A stretch of DNA of 64,000 nucleotides from Roseateles sp. (GTDB taxonomy: Bacteria; Pseudomonadota; Gammaproteobacteria; Burkholderiales; Burkholderiaceae_C), in assembly GCA_019234295.1 (NCBI GenBank), contig JAFALK010000097.1:1-64000 (forward strand), read 5' to 3'. Position 1 is the first letter of the stretch. Every line of letters begins with the position of its first letter. The position numbers and the translations under genes were made by a program. Below the pieces are notes generated by a model. It was not told the origin of the DNA. It did no database searches and worked only from the letters and a program-made list of their open reading frames with translations. Shown here piece by piece: positions 48,152 to 58,165 of this stretch.

Positions 48152-49957
48152 ATGAAGAGACGTGAACTGCTGGCCGCCTCGGCCCTGGGCCTGGCACTGC
48201 GGCCCGATGCATCCCAAGCCGCCGAAGCCGGCGCGGAGCTCAAGACCCTGCGCTATGCCTTCCGCGTGGCTGAGACGGGCTTCGACCCGATCAAGGTCAC
48301 CGACCTGTATTCGCGCATCATCATCAGTCACATCCTCGAGGGCCTGTACAGCTACGACCACCTGGCTCGCCCCGTGCGCATGCGGCCGCTGACGGCCGAC
48401 GGCATGCCCGAGGTGTCGCAGGACTTCAAGACCTGGACCCTGCGCGTCAAGCCCGGCATCTTCTTTGCCGACGATGCGGCCTTCAAGGGCAGCAAGCGCG
48501 AGCTCACGGCCGCCGACTACGTCTACAGCTGGAAGCGCATCGCCGACCCGGCCAACGGCGCGGCCAGCTGGGCCGAGCTCGAAAGCCTGGGCGTGCTCGG
48601 TCTCAAGGAGTACCGCGACGCCCTTCGCAAGAGCGGCAAGCCCTTCGACTACGACCTGCCCATCGAAGGCCTGCGCGCGCTGGATCGCTACACGCTGCGC
48701 CTGAGCTTGGCCGAGTCACGCCCGCGCGCCATCGAGATCCTCGCGCAGACCGATCTGTACGGCGCCGTCGCCCGCGAAGTCATCGAGGCTTATCCAGGCC
48801 GCAGCATGGATCACCCGGTCGGAACGGGCCCCTTCATGGTCAAGGAATGGCGCCGCAGCTCGCTGATCGTGCTTGAGAAGAATCCCACCCATCGCGAGCG
48901 TTACTACCGTGACGAGGTCCAGCCCGCGGCAGACGACTCCGAAGGCCAGGCCCTGCTCGCGCGCTTCAAGGACCGGCGCCTGCCGATGATCGACCGCGTG
49001 GAGGTGGCCATCATCGAGGAGGAGCAGCCGCGTTGGCTGTCCTTCCTGAACGGCGAGTTCAATTTCATCGAGCGAGTAGCGCCGACCTATATCGGCGTGG
49101 CCATGCCCAAGGGCCATGTCGCGCCCAATCTTGCCAAGAAGGGCATCCAGGGCTACCGCCGCCTGGCCTCGGACGTCTACTTCTCCGTCTTCAATATGGA
49201 AGATCCGGTGGTCGGCGGCTACACGCCCGACAAGGTGGCGCTGCGCCGCGCGATCGGGCTGGCCACCGACGTGCGCGGCGAGATCCGGCTCGCACGCCGG
49301 GGCGAGGCCATCCCGGCCCAGCAGCCCTACATGCCCGACACGTACGGCTATGACGCCGGGCTCGAGTCCGAGATGGGCGAGCAGGACCCGGGCCGCGCCA
49401 AGGCCTTGCTCGATCTCTATGGCTACATCGACCGCGACGGCGACGGCTGGCGCGAGATGCCCGACGGCAGCCCGCTGGTGCTCGAGAGCCTGACCACGCC
49501 CGATGGCTTCCAGCGCGAGATCGACCAGATCTGGCAGAAGGGCCTGGCGGCGGTCGGGCTGCGGGTCCAGTACAAGGTCGGAAAGTGGCCGGACAATCTC
49601 AAGACCATGCGCTCCGGCAAGTTCCAGATCTGGAGTCTGGGCTCGTCGGCTTCCGTGCCCGACGGGCAGGACACGCTGGGGCGCTTTCACACCAGCCGCA
49701 TCGGCAGCTACAACTACGCGCGCTTCTCTCTGCCGGTCTTCGACCAGCTGCTCGAGCGCATGTCGCACCTGCCCAACGGCCCCGAGCGCCTGGGGCTGCT
49801 GGCCGAGGCTTCGCGCCTGGCAACGGCGTACATGCCCTACAAGTACCGCGGCCACCGCTACATCACCGACATGGCGATGAAGGAGGTACTCGGCTTCCGG
49901 CGGGGCGCGGTGTGGAACAACTGGTGGGATTACGTGGACATCGTCAAGGAGGCGTGA
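48152..49957 (+). CDS. Peptide ABC transporter substrate-binding protein (family 5), paralogue 3
   Basis: 601 residues. Leader MKRRELLAASALGLAL is twin-arginine-like and nearly the same as in paralogue 4. Family blocks include LRYAFRVAETGFDPIKVTD, VGTGPFMVKEWRRSS, MEDPVVGGYTPDKVALRRAIG and the DRDGDGWRE loop. It starts three bases after paralogue 2. Closest in sequence to paralogues 2 and 4 by eye. The ligand is unknown. Confidence 0.92.
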   Translation: MKRRELLAASALGLALRPDASQAAEAGAELKTLRYAFRVAETGFDPIKVTDLYSRIIISHILEGLYSYDHLARPVRMRPLTADGMPEVSQDFKTWTLRVKPGIFFADDAAFKGSKRELTAADYVYSWKRIADPANGAASWAELESLGVLGLKEYRDALRKSGKPFDYDLPIEGLRALDRYTLRLSLAESRPRAIEILAQTDLYGAVAREVIEAYPGRSMDHPVGTGPFMVKEWRRSSLIVLEKNPTHRERYYRDEVQPAADDSEGQALLARFKDRRLPMIDRVEVAIIEEEQPRWLSFLNGEFNFIERVAPTYIGVAMPKGHVAPNLAKKGIQGYRRLASDVYFSVFNMEDPVVGGYTPDKVALRRAIGLATDVRGEIRLARRGEAIPAQQPYMPDTYGYDAGLESEMGEQDPGRAKALLDLYGYIDRDGDGWREMPDGSPLVLESLTTPDGFQREIDQIWQKGLAAVGLRVQYKVGKWPDNLKTMRSGKFQIWSLGSSASVPDGQDTLGRFHTSRIGSYNYARFSLPVFDQLLERMSHLPNGPERLGLLAEASRLATAYMPYKYRGHRYITDMAMKEVLGFRRGAVWNNWWDYVDIVKEA

Positions 49958-49958
49958 G

Positions 49959-51803
49959 ATGAAAAGGCGCGAGCTGCTGGCAGCGTCCACCGCTGTGCTT
50001 GCACCCGTCGCACCCATCGGGCCGATGGCTTCAGCAGGGGCTTCAACAGGGGCTTCGGCCGCCGCGCCGCCGCGCGTGCTGCGCTACGCCTTACAGTCGG
50101 GCGAGCGCGGTTTCGATCCGAGCCAGCTCACCGATCTGTACTCTCGCACCGTCACCGCCCACATCTTCGAAGGCCTGTACGGCTACGACCACCTCGCACG
50201 GCCGGCACGGCTCAAACCGGTGACGGCGGCCGGGATGCCCGATGTCTCGGCTGACTTCCGCAGCTGGACTTTTCGCGTCAAGCCCGGCATCTTCTTCGCT
50301 GACGATCCCGCCTTCAAGGGGCGCAGACGCGAGCTCGTGGCCGAGGACTACGTCTACAGCCTCAAGCGCGTGGCCGATCCCGGGATCGGATCGCCGCTGT
50401 GGAGCGACATTGCCGAGCTCCACATCAAGGGGCTGGCAGAGTACCGCGAGAGCCTGCGTAGAAACGGCGGCACGTTCGACTACGACCGGCCCATCGCGGG
50501 CCTGCGCGCGCTGGACCGCTACACGCTGCGCATCGAGCTCGACCATCCGCTGCCAACCCTGCTCGACACCCTCGCCCAGGGCGACATCTACGGCGCCGTA
50601 GCACGCGAGGTGATCGAGGCGTACCCGGGCGCCGCCATGGAGCACCCCGTGGGCACAGGCCCCTTCGTGCTCAAGGAGTGGCGGCGCAGCTCTTTCATCG
50701 CCCTGGAGCGCAACCCCGGACATCGCCTGCGCTTTTATCGTGACGAGGTGCAGCCCGCGGCCGACGATGTCGAAGGCCAGGCCTGGCTGACGCGCCTGGG
50801 CGCGCAGCGCCTGCCCATGGTCGACCGGGTGGAGCTGGCCATCATCGAAGAGGAGCAGCCGCGCTGGCTGTCCTTCCTCAGCGGCGAGTTCAACTACATC
50901 GAGCGCATGAGCGCCGCCTACCTGCGCCAGGCCATGCCGGGCGGCAGGCTCGCTCCTGGCTTGGCCCGCCAGGGCTATCAAGGCTACCGCGTGCAAGGCG
51001 CGGACGTGACCCTCAGCGTCTTCAACATGGAAGACCCGGTCGTGGGCGGCTACACGCCAGACAAGGTGGCGCTGCGCCGGGCCATCGGCCTGGCCTCCGA
51101 TGTGCGCGGCGAAATCCTCAAGGTGCGCAACGGCAACGCCCTGCCGGCCCAGTCGCTGTACATGCCCGGCACCACGGGCTACGAGCCGGCGCGCCATACC
51201 GAGATGGGCGAGCAGGACCCGGCGCGCGCCAAGGCCTTGCTCGACCTGTATGGCTACATCGACCGCGACGGCGATGGCTGGCGCGAGATGCCCGACGGCC
51301 GCCCGCTCGTGATCCAGGCGCGCACCTATCCGGGCGACCTCTACCGGGAGATGGACAGCGTCTGGCAGCAGGGCCTGGCCGCGGTGGGGCTGAAGTTCGA
51401 GTTCCGCTCTGCGCCGTATGCCGACAACGAGAAGGCCGCGCGCGCCGGCAACTTCCAAGTCTGGACCTTGGGCTGGAGCGCTGCCAGCCCTGACGGCCAT
51501 GACGTACTGGCCCTGGGTCTGAGCAGCAATATCGGAAGCCAGAATTACGCTCGCTTCTCCATGCCGGCCTTCGACGCGCTCTACCGCCGCATCGGCGAGC
51601 TGCCGCACGGCCCCGAGCGCAGCGCGTTGCTCGATCAGGCCGCCCGCCTGCTGCTTGCCTACATGCCCTACAAGGCCAAGGTCCACCGCATCATCACCGA
51701 CTTGACCGGCCCCGGCGTGATGGGCTACCGCAGGCCGCCCTTGTGGGACAACTGGTGGGAATTCATCGACGTCGAACAGGACAAAGTTCGGCCAAAGCTG
51801 TAG
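49959..51803 (+). CDS. Peptide ABC transporter substrate-binding protein (family 5), paralogue 4
   Basis: 614 residues. Leader MKRRELLAASTAVLAP, then a Gly-Ala-Ser-rich low-complexity stretch (MASAGASTGASAAAPP) before the mature fold; this insertion explains its extra length. Blocks are LRYALQSGERGFDPSQLTD, VGTGPFVLKEWRRSS, MEDPVVGGYTPDKVALRRAIG and the DRDGDGWRE loop. It starts one base after the stop of paralogue 3 and ends the run. Confidence 0.92.
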   Translation: MKRRELLAASTAVLAPVAPIGPMASAGASTGASAAAPPRVLRYALQSGERGFDPSQLTDLYSRTVTAHIFEGLYGYDHLARPARLKPVTAAGMPDVSADFRSWTFRVKPGIFFADDPAFKGRRRELVAEDYVYSLKRVADPGIGSPLWSDIAELHIKGLAEYRESLRRNGGTFDYDRPIAGLRALDRYTLRIELDHPLPTLLDTLAQGDIYGAVAREVIEAYPGAAMEHPVGTGPFVLKEWRRSSFIALERNPGHRLRFYRDEVQPAADDVEGQAWLTRLGAQRLPMVDRVELAIIEEEQPRWLSFLSGEFNYIERMSAAYLRQAMPGGRLAPGLARQGYQGYRVQGADVTLSVFNMEDPVVGGYTPDKVALRRAIGLASDVRGEILKVRNGNALPAQSLYMPGTTGYEPARHTEMGEQDPARAKALLDLYGYIDRDGDGWREMPDGRPLVIQARTYPGDLYREMDSVWQQGLAAVGLKFEFRSAPYADNEKAARAGNFQVWTLGWSAASPDGHDVLALGLSSNIGSQNYARFSMPAFDALYRRIGELPHGPERSALLDQAARLLLAYMPYKAKVHRIITDLTGPGVMGYRRPPLWDNWWEFIDVEQDKVRPKL

Positions 51804-51854
51804 AGTGAGTCAGCACAGCTAACTCGTTATTTCAGCGTAGGCGGGAGGCGCTTG

Positions 51855-52220
51855 ATGGACGTCGAAACGATCGGCATCGCCCTGGGAGGCGTCGTGGCGG
51901 GTGGCTTGGTCGCCGCTGGCATCGGCTCCTGGTGGTGGGGCCGCCAGCTCAAGGGTGCCGCCTTTCGCAACTCCAAGCTCGACCAGGCCCGCCAGTTCGC
52001 CGAGCAGCAGGGCGTTCAGGTCAAGAAGCAGGTGGAGCAGCTGCAAAAGGAGATCGAGCAGCTTCGCCACCAACTGGCCCGCGCCAAGCCGCGCCACGAG
52101 GTGTACACAGCCCCGCCTCCACCGAGTCGCCAGGAGCTCGAGGACCTACTGCTACGGGCCGAGACGCCCAAGCAGCCCGAAGCGTTTCCCGACACGCAGG
52201 TCATTCCACGCAAGCGCTAG
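51855..52220 (+). CDS. Small membrane-anchored coiled-coil protein (YhcB/DUF1043-like)
   Basis: 121 residues: one N-terminal transmembrane helix (about 5-27, IGIALGGVVAGGLVAAGIGSWWW), a coiled coil (about 40-78, VKKQVEQLQKEIEQLRHQLA) and a Pro-rich, charged tail. The layout resembles YhcB, a cell-envelope scaffold of gammaproteobacteria, but the sequence match is weak. GGGAGG seven bases before ATG 51855 supports the start. Its role here is unknown. Confidence 0.65.
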   Translation: MDVETIGIALGGVVAGGLVAAGIGSWWWGRQLKGAAFRNSKLDQARQFAEQQGVQVKKQVEQLQKEIEQLRHQLARAKPRHEVYTAPPPPSRQELEDLLLRAETPKQPEAFPDTQVIPRKR

Positions 52221-52266
52221 GAAGCCCTGACACATTCCTTGTGCCGGCATTGGTATCGTGCCGGCC

Positions 52267-53520
52267 ATGTCCCTGTACCTCCCCTGGCTCATTGGCGCCG
52301 CTCTGGCGGGCCTGGCCGCCGCGCTACTCAAACGTCTACAGACCCAGGTGGCCCGCGCCGAGCGCCATGCCTTCGAGGCCGAGCAGCTGCGCCTGCTCGC
52401 TGAGGAATTGCGCAGCTTGTCCGAGCCCGCCGCCATGGCCGCTGCGCTGGCCGGGGCGCTGACACCTCTTGGTAAGAGCGCGCCCATCGTCTTGCTGCTG
52501 CAAGACCAGATGCCCGCCACCAACGAGGCCGCCGCCGTCCACGTGCACGGGGAACCCGACGCCAACCAATGGGAAGGCCTCTGGCTCAGCATGCGCCGCG
52601 CCCTGGCCTTCGGGCCCGGTACCTTGCGGCACGAGGAACTCAACGCCTGGTACCTGCCACTGCGCGGCCGCGAAGGCGCGCGCGGCGCGGCGATGCTGCC
52701 GCTGGACCTGGGCCCGGCCCTGGGATTGCGCGCTCATGCGCAGGCGCTGTGCGACCTGCTGGGCCAGGCCCTGGAGCGCGCCGCCACCGAGCGCGCCGGC
52801 GCGCGCTTGCGCGAGGCCGCCGAAGCCCAGGGCGTGCGCAACACCCTGCTCGCCACCATCTCGCACGACTACCGCACGCCACTCGCCACCATCATGAGCG
52901 CGGCCTCGAGCCTGCTGGCCCAGGGCGAGCGGCTCGACACGCGCCAGCGCGAGCGCCTGGCCCGCTCCATCGTCGACGAGGCGCGCTCGCTCTCGCGCAT
53001 GACCGACAACACCTTGCAGCTGGCCCGCCTCGACGGGCCCGACGTGCGGCTCACGCGCGACTGGGAATCGGCCGAAGAGCTGATCGGCGCCGTGATGGGC
53101 CGGCTGCGCCAGCGCGACGCCCATACGCGCGTGAAGACCCGCGTCGTTCCCGGGCTGCCGCTGCTGCGTTGCGACGCCCTGTTGCTGACACAGCTGCTCG
53201 ACAACCTCGTGGACAACGCGCTCAAGTACGCAGAGGGTGGCGGCGTAGAAATCTTGGCCCGTCGCGAGGAAGAGGCGGTGCTGATCGCCGTGCGCGACCG
53301 CGGCCCCGGGGTGCCGCCGGCGTGGCGCGACCGCATCTTCGAGGTCTTCCGTCGCGGCCCCGAGAATGAGACCCCCGACGGCAGCCGCGGCTCTGGCGTG
53401 GGCCTGGCGGCCTGCCGCGCCATCGCGACCGCGCATGGCGGGCGCCTCGGCTACCGCGCGCGCAGCCATGGCGGCGCGGCCTTCGAGCTCCGACTCCCCA
53501 TCGAAGAGGTTCCGCAATGA
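52267..53520 (+). CDS. Sensor histidine kinase, KdpD C-terminal-like
   Basis: 417 residues. One N-terminal helix (LYLPWLIGAALAGLAAALL), a GAF-like region (about 45-185), a HisKA domain with phospho-acceptor His in ISHDYRTPLATIM, and HATPase boxes LLDNLVDNALKYA, VRDRGPGVPP and GSGVGLAACR. The order GAF-HisKA-HATPase and the SHDYRTPL box are those of KdpD, but the KdpD nucleotide-binding and USP domains and three of its four helices are missing. The stop overlaps the response-regulator start by four bases. GTG 52258 is an alternative start. Confidence 0.88.
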   Translation: MSLYLPWLIGAALAGLAAALLKRLQTQVARAERHAFEAEQLRLLAEELRSLSEPAAMAAALAGALTPLGKSAPIVLLLQDQMPATNEAAAVHVHGEPDANQWEGLWLSMRRALAFGPGTLRHEELNAWYLPLRGREGARGAAMLPLDLGPALGLRAHAQALCDLLGQALERAATERAGARLREAAEAQGVRNTLLATISHDYRTPLATIMSAASSLLAQGERLDTRQRERLARSIVDEARSLSRMTDNTLQLARLDGPDVRLTRDWESAEELIGAVMGRLRQRDAHTRVKTRVVPGLPLLRCDALLLTQLLDNLVDNALKYAEGGGVEILARREEEAVLIAVRDRGPGVPPAWRDRIFEVFRRGPENETPDGSRGSGVGLAACRAIATAHGGRLGYRARSHGGAAFELRLPIEEVPQ

Positions 53521-54194
53521 TTCAGGTCCTGTTGGTCGAGGACGACCGCGAACTGCGCACGACGCTGGCCGGAGCGCTGCGCGTGGAGGGTTACGAGGTC
53601 CGGGCCGCTGCCAGCCTGGCCGACGCCATGGCCCTGCTCGCCCACTCCGACATCGAGCTCGTGCTGCTGGACCTGGGCCTGCCGGACGGGGAGGGCGAGG
53701 ATCTGCTGCACAAGCTGCGCAGCCTCAAGGGCACGCCCTTGCTCGTGATCTCGGCGCGCGAGCAGGACGGCCTCAAGGTGCGCCTGCTCGATGCCGGGGC
53801 GGACGACTACCTCGTGAAGCCCTTCTCGATCACGGAGCTGCTCGCACGCATGCGCGTGGCCCTGCGTCATCGCGGCCGACAGGTGGCAGCGGCCGTCACA
53901 CGCTACGAACAAGACGGCCTGCTCGTGGACTTGGCCGCCCACCGCGTCTGCCTCAACGGTGAGGACGTGCACCTCACGCCCACCGAGTTCAAGCTGCTCG
54001 CCCGCTTGCTGCGCTCGGCCGGCCAGGTCGTCACGCATCGCACCCTGCTGACTGATGTCTGGGGTGCGGACTGCAGCGAGCAGACGCATTACCTGCGGCT
54101 CTACATGGGCCAACTGCGCGCCAAGCTCGAGGCGGATCCGGCCGACCCCAAGCGGCTGCGCACCGAGCCTGGCGTCGGTTATCGCTTCAGCTGA
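53517..54194 (+). CDS. OmpR/KdpE-family response regulator
   Basis: 225 residues. The receiver domain has VEDDRELR (acidic pocket), phospho-acceptor Asp near residue 52 in LVLLDLGLPDGEG, the switch Ser in LVISAREQ and Lys in DDYLVKPFS. The C-terminal winged helix ends LYMGQLRAKLEADPADPKRLRTEPGVGYRF, the OmpR/KdpE pattern. It overlaps the kinase gene (ATGA). Its target genes are unknown; kup, 640 bases away, is a candidate. Confidence 0.93.
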   Translation: MIQVLLVEDDRELRTTLAGALRVEGYEVRAAASLADAMALLAHSDIELVLLDLGLPDGEGEDLLHKLRSLKGTPLLVISAREQDGLKVRLLDAGADDYLVKPFSITELLARMRVALRHRGRQVAAAVTRYEQDGLLVDLAAHRVCLNGEDVHLTPTEFKLLARLLRSAGQVVTHRTLLTDVWGADCSEQTHYLRLYMGQLRAKLEADPADPKRLRTEPGVGYRFS

Positions 54195-54212
54195 CCCGCC
54201 TGGAGGAGGTTC

Positions 54213-54734
54213 TCAGAACACTCCGCAGGCAACGCGCGCGCCGCCGCCGCCAAAAGGCACTGGGTGATCGGCATGGTTGTCGCCGCCGGCATGGACCATC
54301 AGCGAGTGGCCGGCCAGGTCGGCTAGCTTCATGCGCGGGGCGAGCACGGGTTGGGTGGCCGTGCCGTCGGCTGCCACGTAGAGCGGCGGCAGGTCTCCCA
54401 GATGGCCGTCGCCCCAGGGCGTACCGTGCTTGCCGGACTTGAGCGGATCGTAGTGCGGGCCGGCTGCGCCGCCGGGCACCTTCTTGCCGTCGGCCTCGCT
54501 CGGGCCGCAACTCGGGTTCGCGTGCACATGGAAGCCATGGAGGCCAGGCGCCAGTCCCTTGAGGTCGGGCGTGAACACAAGGCCGTAGGGGCTGGCTGTG
54601 ACGCTGACGGTGCCCACGATGGCGCTGCTGCCCGATGCGTTCACCTCGGCCAGCGTGACGAGCACGGGCTCGTCCGCGCTGGCGGCTTGAACAAGCGCTA
54701 GCGCGGCCAGCGCAGCAAATCCACGCAATCTCAT
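54213..54734 (-). CDS. sodC: Periplasmic Cu/Zn superoxide dismutase
   Basis: 173 residues with a Sec signal ([18 protein letters not shown]). Copper and zinc ligands are in [35 protein letters not shown] and [15 protein letters not shown], and the disulfide cysteines are in PSCG and RVACGVF. It dismutates superoxide in the periplasm. ATG 54734 has GGGAGA six bases upstream. It converges on the response regulator with 18 bases between and is divergent from kup. Confidence 0.95.
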   Translation of the reverse strand: MRLRGFAALAALALVQAASADEPVLVTLAEVNASGSSAIVGTVSVTASPYGLVFTPDLKGLAPGLHGFHVHANPSCGPSEADGKKVPGGAAGPHYDPLKSGKHGTPWGDGHLGDLPPLYVAADGTATQPVLAPRMKLADLAGHSLMVHAGGDNHADHPVPFGGGGARVACGVF

Positions 54735-54832
54735 GGAGTCTCCCAGGGTCAGTCGGTACGGAATGTTAGGCATTTGTGCAAAGAATGTCGCGCCCTTATG
54801 CGATCCTAATGCGACAACGGAGACGATGTTCC

Positions 54833-56725
54833 ATGAGTTCAGAACACAGCAATTCCCATCTCCAGGGCCACGGCCTCGCCGCCCTCGCGCTTGGAGCCAT
54901 CGGCGTTGTCTACGGCGACATCGGCACCAGCCCGCTCTATACGGTCGTCGAGATCTTCAAGCCGGCCACGGGCGTAACCCTGGATGCGCACAACGTGACG
55001 GGGGCCATCTCCGTCATCGTCTGGATGCTCATGATCGTGGTCACGCTCAAGTACGTGCTGCTGATCCTGCGCGCCGACAACCGCGGGGAGGGCGGCGGCT
55101 TGGCGCTCACGGCCCTGGCCACCCACGCCCTGCAGAACAAACCCAGGCTGCGCGCGGGCCTGCTGCTGCTGGGCGTGTTCGGCGCCACCTTGTTCTACGG
55201 CGACAGCGTGATCACGCCGGCCATCTCGGTCATGGGCGCGGTCGAGGGCCTCGAAGTCGTGACCCCGACGCTCTCTCACTGGGTGCTGCCGATCTCGCTG
55301 GCGGTGCTGGTGGGCCTGTTTGCGATCCAGCGCTTCGGCACGAGCGCCGTGGGCAAGATCTTCGGGCCTGTCATCGTGCTCTGGTTCCTGGCCCTGGCCG
55401 CGATCGGCGTGCACCAGATCGCGCAGGCTCCGCAGATCCTCGCAGCGCTCAATCCGCTGCATGCCTGGCATTTCGTGACCGAGCGTGGCTGGCATCTGTT
55501 CGCGGCCATGGGCGCCATCGTGCTGGCCCTGACTGGCGCTGAGGCCCTGTATGCCGACATGGGCCACTTCGGCGCGCGGCCGATCCGCATCGCCTGGCTG
55601 GGCCTCGTGTTCCCGGCACTGATCCTCAACTACATGGGGCAGGGCGCATTGCTGATCCAGAGCCCGACCGCGATCGAGAACCCCTTCTTCCACCTGTTCC
55701 CGCAGGCCCTGGTCCTGCCGATGGTGCTGCTGGCCACCTTGGCCGCGGTGATCGCATCGCAGGCCGTGATCTCGGGCGCCTACTCGATGACGAAGCAGGC
55801 CATCTTGCTGGGCTTCTTGCCGCGCATGACGGTGCGCTACACCTCCGCGCGCGAAGTCGGCCAGATCTACATGCCGGCGGTGAACTGGGCCCTGCTGGTG
55901 GGCGTGGTCGCGGCCGTGCTGCTGTTCGGCAGCTCTTCGGCCCTGGCCGGCGCCTACGGCATCGCCGTGACGCTGACCATGATGATCACGACCGTGATGA
56001 CCTGGTTCGTGATCCGCGACGGCTGGCAGATCGCCAGGCGCATCGCCGTGCCGGCCACGATCTTCTTCCTGGCCGTGGACGCCCTGCTCGTGGCTGGTTG
56101 CGCCATCAAGTTCTTCGACGGCGGCTGGTTCCCGCTGATGATGGGCCTGGGCCTGTTCGCACTGATGAGCACCTGGTCGCGCGGCCGCCAGCTGCTGATG
56201 GCAAGTATCCAGCGCGACGGCCTCGAGCTCGCGCCCTTCATCGAGTCGCTCGCCCTGGGTGGCGCCCACCGCGTCCCGCGCACGGCCGTCTATGCCGTGT
56301 CCAACCCCGACACCGTGCCGCAGGCCATGCTGCACAACCTCAAGCACAACCAGGTGCTGCACGAGACCAATGTGATCCTCACAGTGGTCTTCGAGGACCG
56401 GCCCTGGGTCAAGAGCGAGCAGCGCGTGCAGCTCGAGGCGCTGGCGCCGGGCTTCTGGCGCGTGACGCTGCACTACGGCTTCATGGACCAGCCCGACGTG
56501 CCCGCGGCGCTGGCCTTGTGCGAGCCCAAAGGCCTGCGCATCCCGGTCTTCGAGACCAGCTACTTCCTGAGCCGCGAGACCGTGGTGCCCACGCAGGGCG
56601 AGGGCATGGCCAACTGGCGTGAGCGCCTGTTCTCGGCCATGAGCCGCAACGCGGGCGGGGTGGCGGAGTTCTTCAGGCTCCCCGACAACGCGGTGGTGGA
56701 GCTCGGAACCCGTGTGCAGATTTGA
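54833..56725 (+). CDS. kup: Kup-type low-affinity potassium uptake protein
   Basis: 630 residues with the Kup/HAK/KT signature [22 protein letters not shown] at the first helix and twelve helices in all, then a cytoplasmic C-terminal domain of about 180 residues ending ELGTRVQI. It imports potassium with protons. ATG 54833 follows a weak GGAGAC site. The nearby KdpD/KdpE-like pair lies upstream across sodC. Confidence 0.96.
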   Translation: MSSEHSNSHLQGHGLAALALGAIGVVYGDIGTSPLYTVVEIFKPATGVTLDAHNVTGAISVIVWMLMIVVTLKYVLLILRADNRGEGGGLALTALATHALQNKPRLRAGLLLLGVFGATLFYGDSVITPAISVMGAVEGLEVVTPTLSHWVLPISLAVLVGLFAIQRFGTSAVGKIFGPVIVLWFLALAAIGVHQIAQAPQILAALNPLHAWHFVTERGWHLFAAMGAIVLALTGAEALYADMGHFGARPIRIAWLGLVFPALILNYMGQGALLIQSPTAIENPFFHLFPQALVLPMVLLATLAAVIASQAVISGAYSMTKQAILLGFLPRMTVRYTSAREVGQIYMPAVNWALLVGVVAAVLLFGSSSALAGAYGIAVTLTMMITTVMTWFVIRDGWQIARRIAVPATIFFLAVDALLVAGCAIKFFDGGWFPLMMGLGLFALMSTWSRGRQLLMASIQRDGLELAPFIESLALGGAHRVPRTAVYAVSNPDTVPQAMLHNLKHNQVLHETNVILTVVFEDRPWVKSEQRVQLEALAPGFWRVTLHYGFMDQPDVPAALALCEPKGLRIPVFETSYFLSRETVVPTQGEGMANWRERLFSAMSRNAGGVAEFFRLPDNAVVELGTRVQI

Positions 56726-56726
56726 A

Positions 56727-57221
56727 CTACAGCGGTAGTTCGGTGAAGTAGCGCCCGCCGTGAAAGATCAGGGGCTTGGCATCGGGGCGTGAGGTGCAGA
56801 CCTCGACCTCGCCCACGAAGATCACGTGGTCGCCCTCTTCGTAGCGGCTGCGATTCGCGCACTCGAACGAGGCGGCCACGCCTTCGAGAACGGGCGCACC
56901 GCCAGCACCATCTCGCCAGGCCACGCCGGCGAAGCGGTCGATGTCGCGCGTGGAGAAGCGTTCGGCCAGATCCTTCTGCTCAGCGGCGAGGATGTTGATC
57001 GCGTAGTGCGAGCCCGCGCTGAACACGGGCAGCGAGCCGGCGTGGCGCGCCAGACTCCACAGCACCAGGGGCGGTGACAGCGAGACCGAGTTGAAGGAGT
57101 TGGCCGTCAGGCCCACCAGCCGGCCCTCGGGCGTGCGCACGGTCACGATGGTCACGCCCGTGGCGAAGAGACCGAGAGCGGCGCGAAACTGGAGCGGGTC
57201 TGTGTGCAGCACGGGAGACAT
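56727..57221 (-). CDS. Flavin reductase-like FMN-binding protein (RutF/HpaC type)
   Basis: 164 residues with the flavin reductase split-barrel fold: FRAALGLFATGVTIVT, GLTANSFNSVSLSPPLVLWSL and HYAINILAAEQKDLAERFS. It reduces FMN or FAD with NAD(P)H for a partner monooxygenase; no partner is adjacent. ATG 57221 has GGGAG-like sequence overlapping it and gives the normal N-terminus. It converges on kup, one base between stops, and is divergent from the M48 protease gene. Confidence 0.9.
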   Translation of the reverse strand: MSPVLHTDPLQFRAALGLFATGVTIVTVRTPEGRLVGLTANSFNSVSLSPPLVLWSLARHAGSLPVFSAGSHYAINILAAEQKDLAERFSTRDIDRFAGVAWRDGAGGAPVLEGVAASFECANRSRYEEGDHVIFVGEVEVCTSRPDAKPLIFHGGRYFTELPL

Positions 57222-57264
57222 GCGGACATTGTCAGCCAGAATGCGGCGAAGGAAGTTTGCACCG

Positions 57265-58164
57265 ATGTCCATGCCCGAGGGTCTGAACCGACGCCACGCC
57301 TTGCGCGCCGCCTTGCTGGCCACCTTGCTGGCCACCTTGTCGCTGGCCGCCGCTCCCGCCCTGGCGGCAGACGCGCCGCCGAGTGAGGGCGTGGACGTGG
57401 GCAAGAAGAGCTGGACGACCGAACTCGTGCCGGCCGAAGAGGTGGAGGCCGCGGGCGCCCAGCAATATCTGCAGATGATGCGCCAGGCCGCCGCCAAGGG
57501 CGCGCTCGCTGGCCGCGACGACCCGCAACTGCAGCGCCTGCGCGCCATCGCCGAACGCCTGGTGCCGCAGTCAGCGCCCTGGAACCCCCGCGCGCGCCAG
57601 TGGCGCTGGGAAGTGAACCTGGTCTACAGCCCGCAGCTCAATGCCTTTTGCATGCCGGGCGGCAAGATCGCCTTCTTCTATGGCATCCTGGAGAAGCTCC
57701 AGCTCAACGACGACGAGGTGGCCATGGTGATGGGCCACGAGATCGCCCACGCGCTGCGCGAGCATGCGCGCGAGCGCATGGCCAAGAATGCGGGCACGTC
57801 CATTGCCGTCAGCGGCCTCTCGGCGCTCTTCGGGCTGGGCAATGTCGGTGACACGCTGCTGCGCATGGGCGGCCAGCTGGTCACACTGACCTTCAGCCGC
57901 GAGAACGAGAGCGAGGCGGACCTCGTCGGCCTGGAGCTGGCCGCACGCGCCGGCTACGACCCGGCCGCCAGTATCAGCCTGTGGCAGAAGATGGCCGCCG
58001 CCGCCAAGGGCGCGCCGCCGCAATGGCTGTCCACGCATCCGGCGGGCAAGACGCGCATCGAGGATTTGCGCCGGAACCTGCCCAAGGTCGAGGGCCTCTA
58101 CGCCAAGGCCGCCAGGCCGCCGCAGCACTTCCCCGTGGCGCCGCCGCTGGGGTCCCGGCGCTGA
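57265..58164 (+). CDS. Exported M48-family zinc metalloprotease (LoiP/YcaL type)
   Basis: 299 residues. A signal sequence (ALRAALLATLLATLSLAAAPALAA) leads into a peptidase domain with the zinc motif HEIAH (His158, Glu159, His162) and the third ligand in ENESEADLVG. It resembles the periplasmic LoiP/YcaL proteases rather than the membrane HtpX type, and should degrade damaged envelope proteins. GGAAG lies nine bases before ATG 57265. A second ATG six bases later is equally possible. Confidence 0.92.
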   Translation: MSMPEGLNRRHALRAALLATLLATLSLAAAPALAADAPPSEGVDVGKKSWTTELVPAEEVEAAGAQQYLQMMRQAAAKGALAGRDDPQLQRLRAIAERLVPQSAPWNPRARQWRWEVNLVYSPQLNAFCMPGGKIAFFYGILEKLQLNDDEVAMVMGHEIAHALREHARERMAKNAGTSIAVSGLSALFGLGNVGDTLLRMGGQLVTLTFSRENESEADLVGLELAARAGYDPAASISLWQKMAAAAKGAPPQWLSTHPAGKTRIEDLRRNLPKVEGLYAKAARPPQHFPVAPPLGSRR

Positions 58165-58165
58165 T

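Noticed and set aside
46319..48361. Minus-strand open frame of 680 codons opposite binding-protein paralogues 2 and 3
   Set aside because: Repeated similar shadows appear opposite each paralogue (for example 48716-50017 and 50091-51686), as expected from antisense of duplicated genes rather than real coding.
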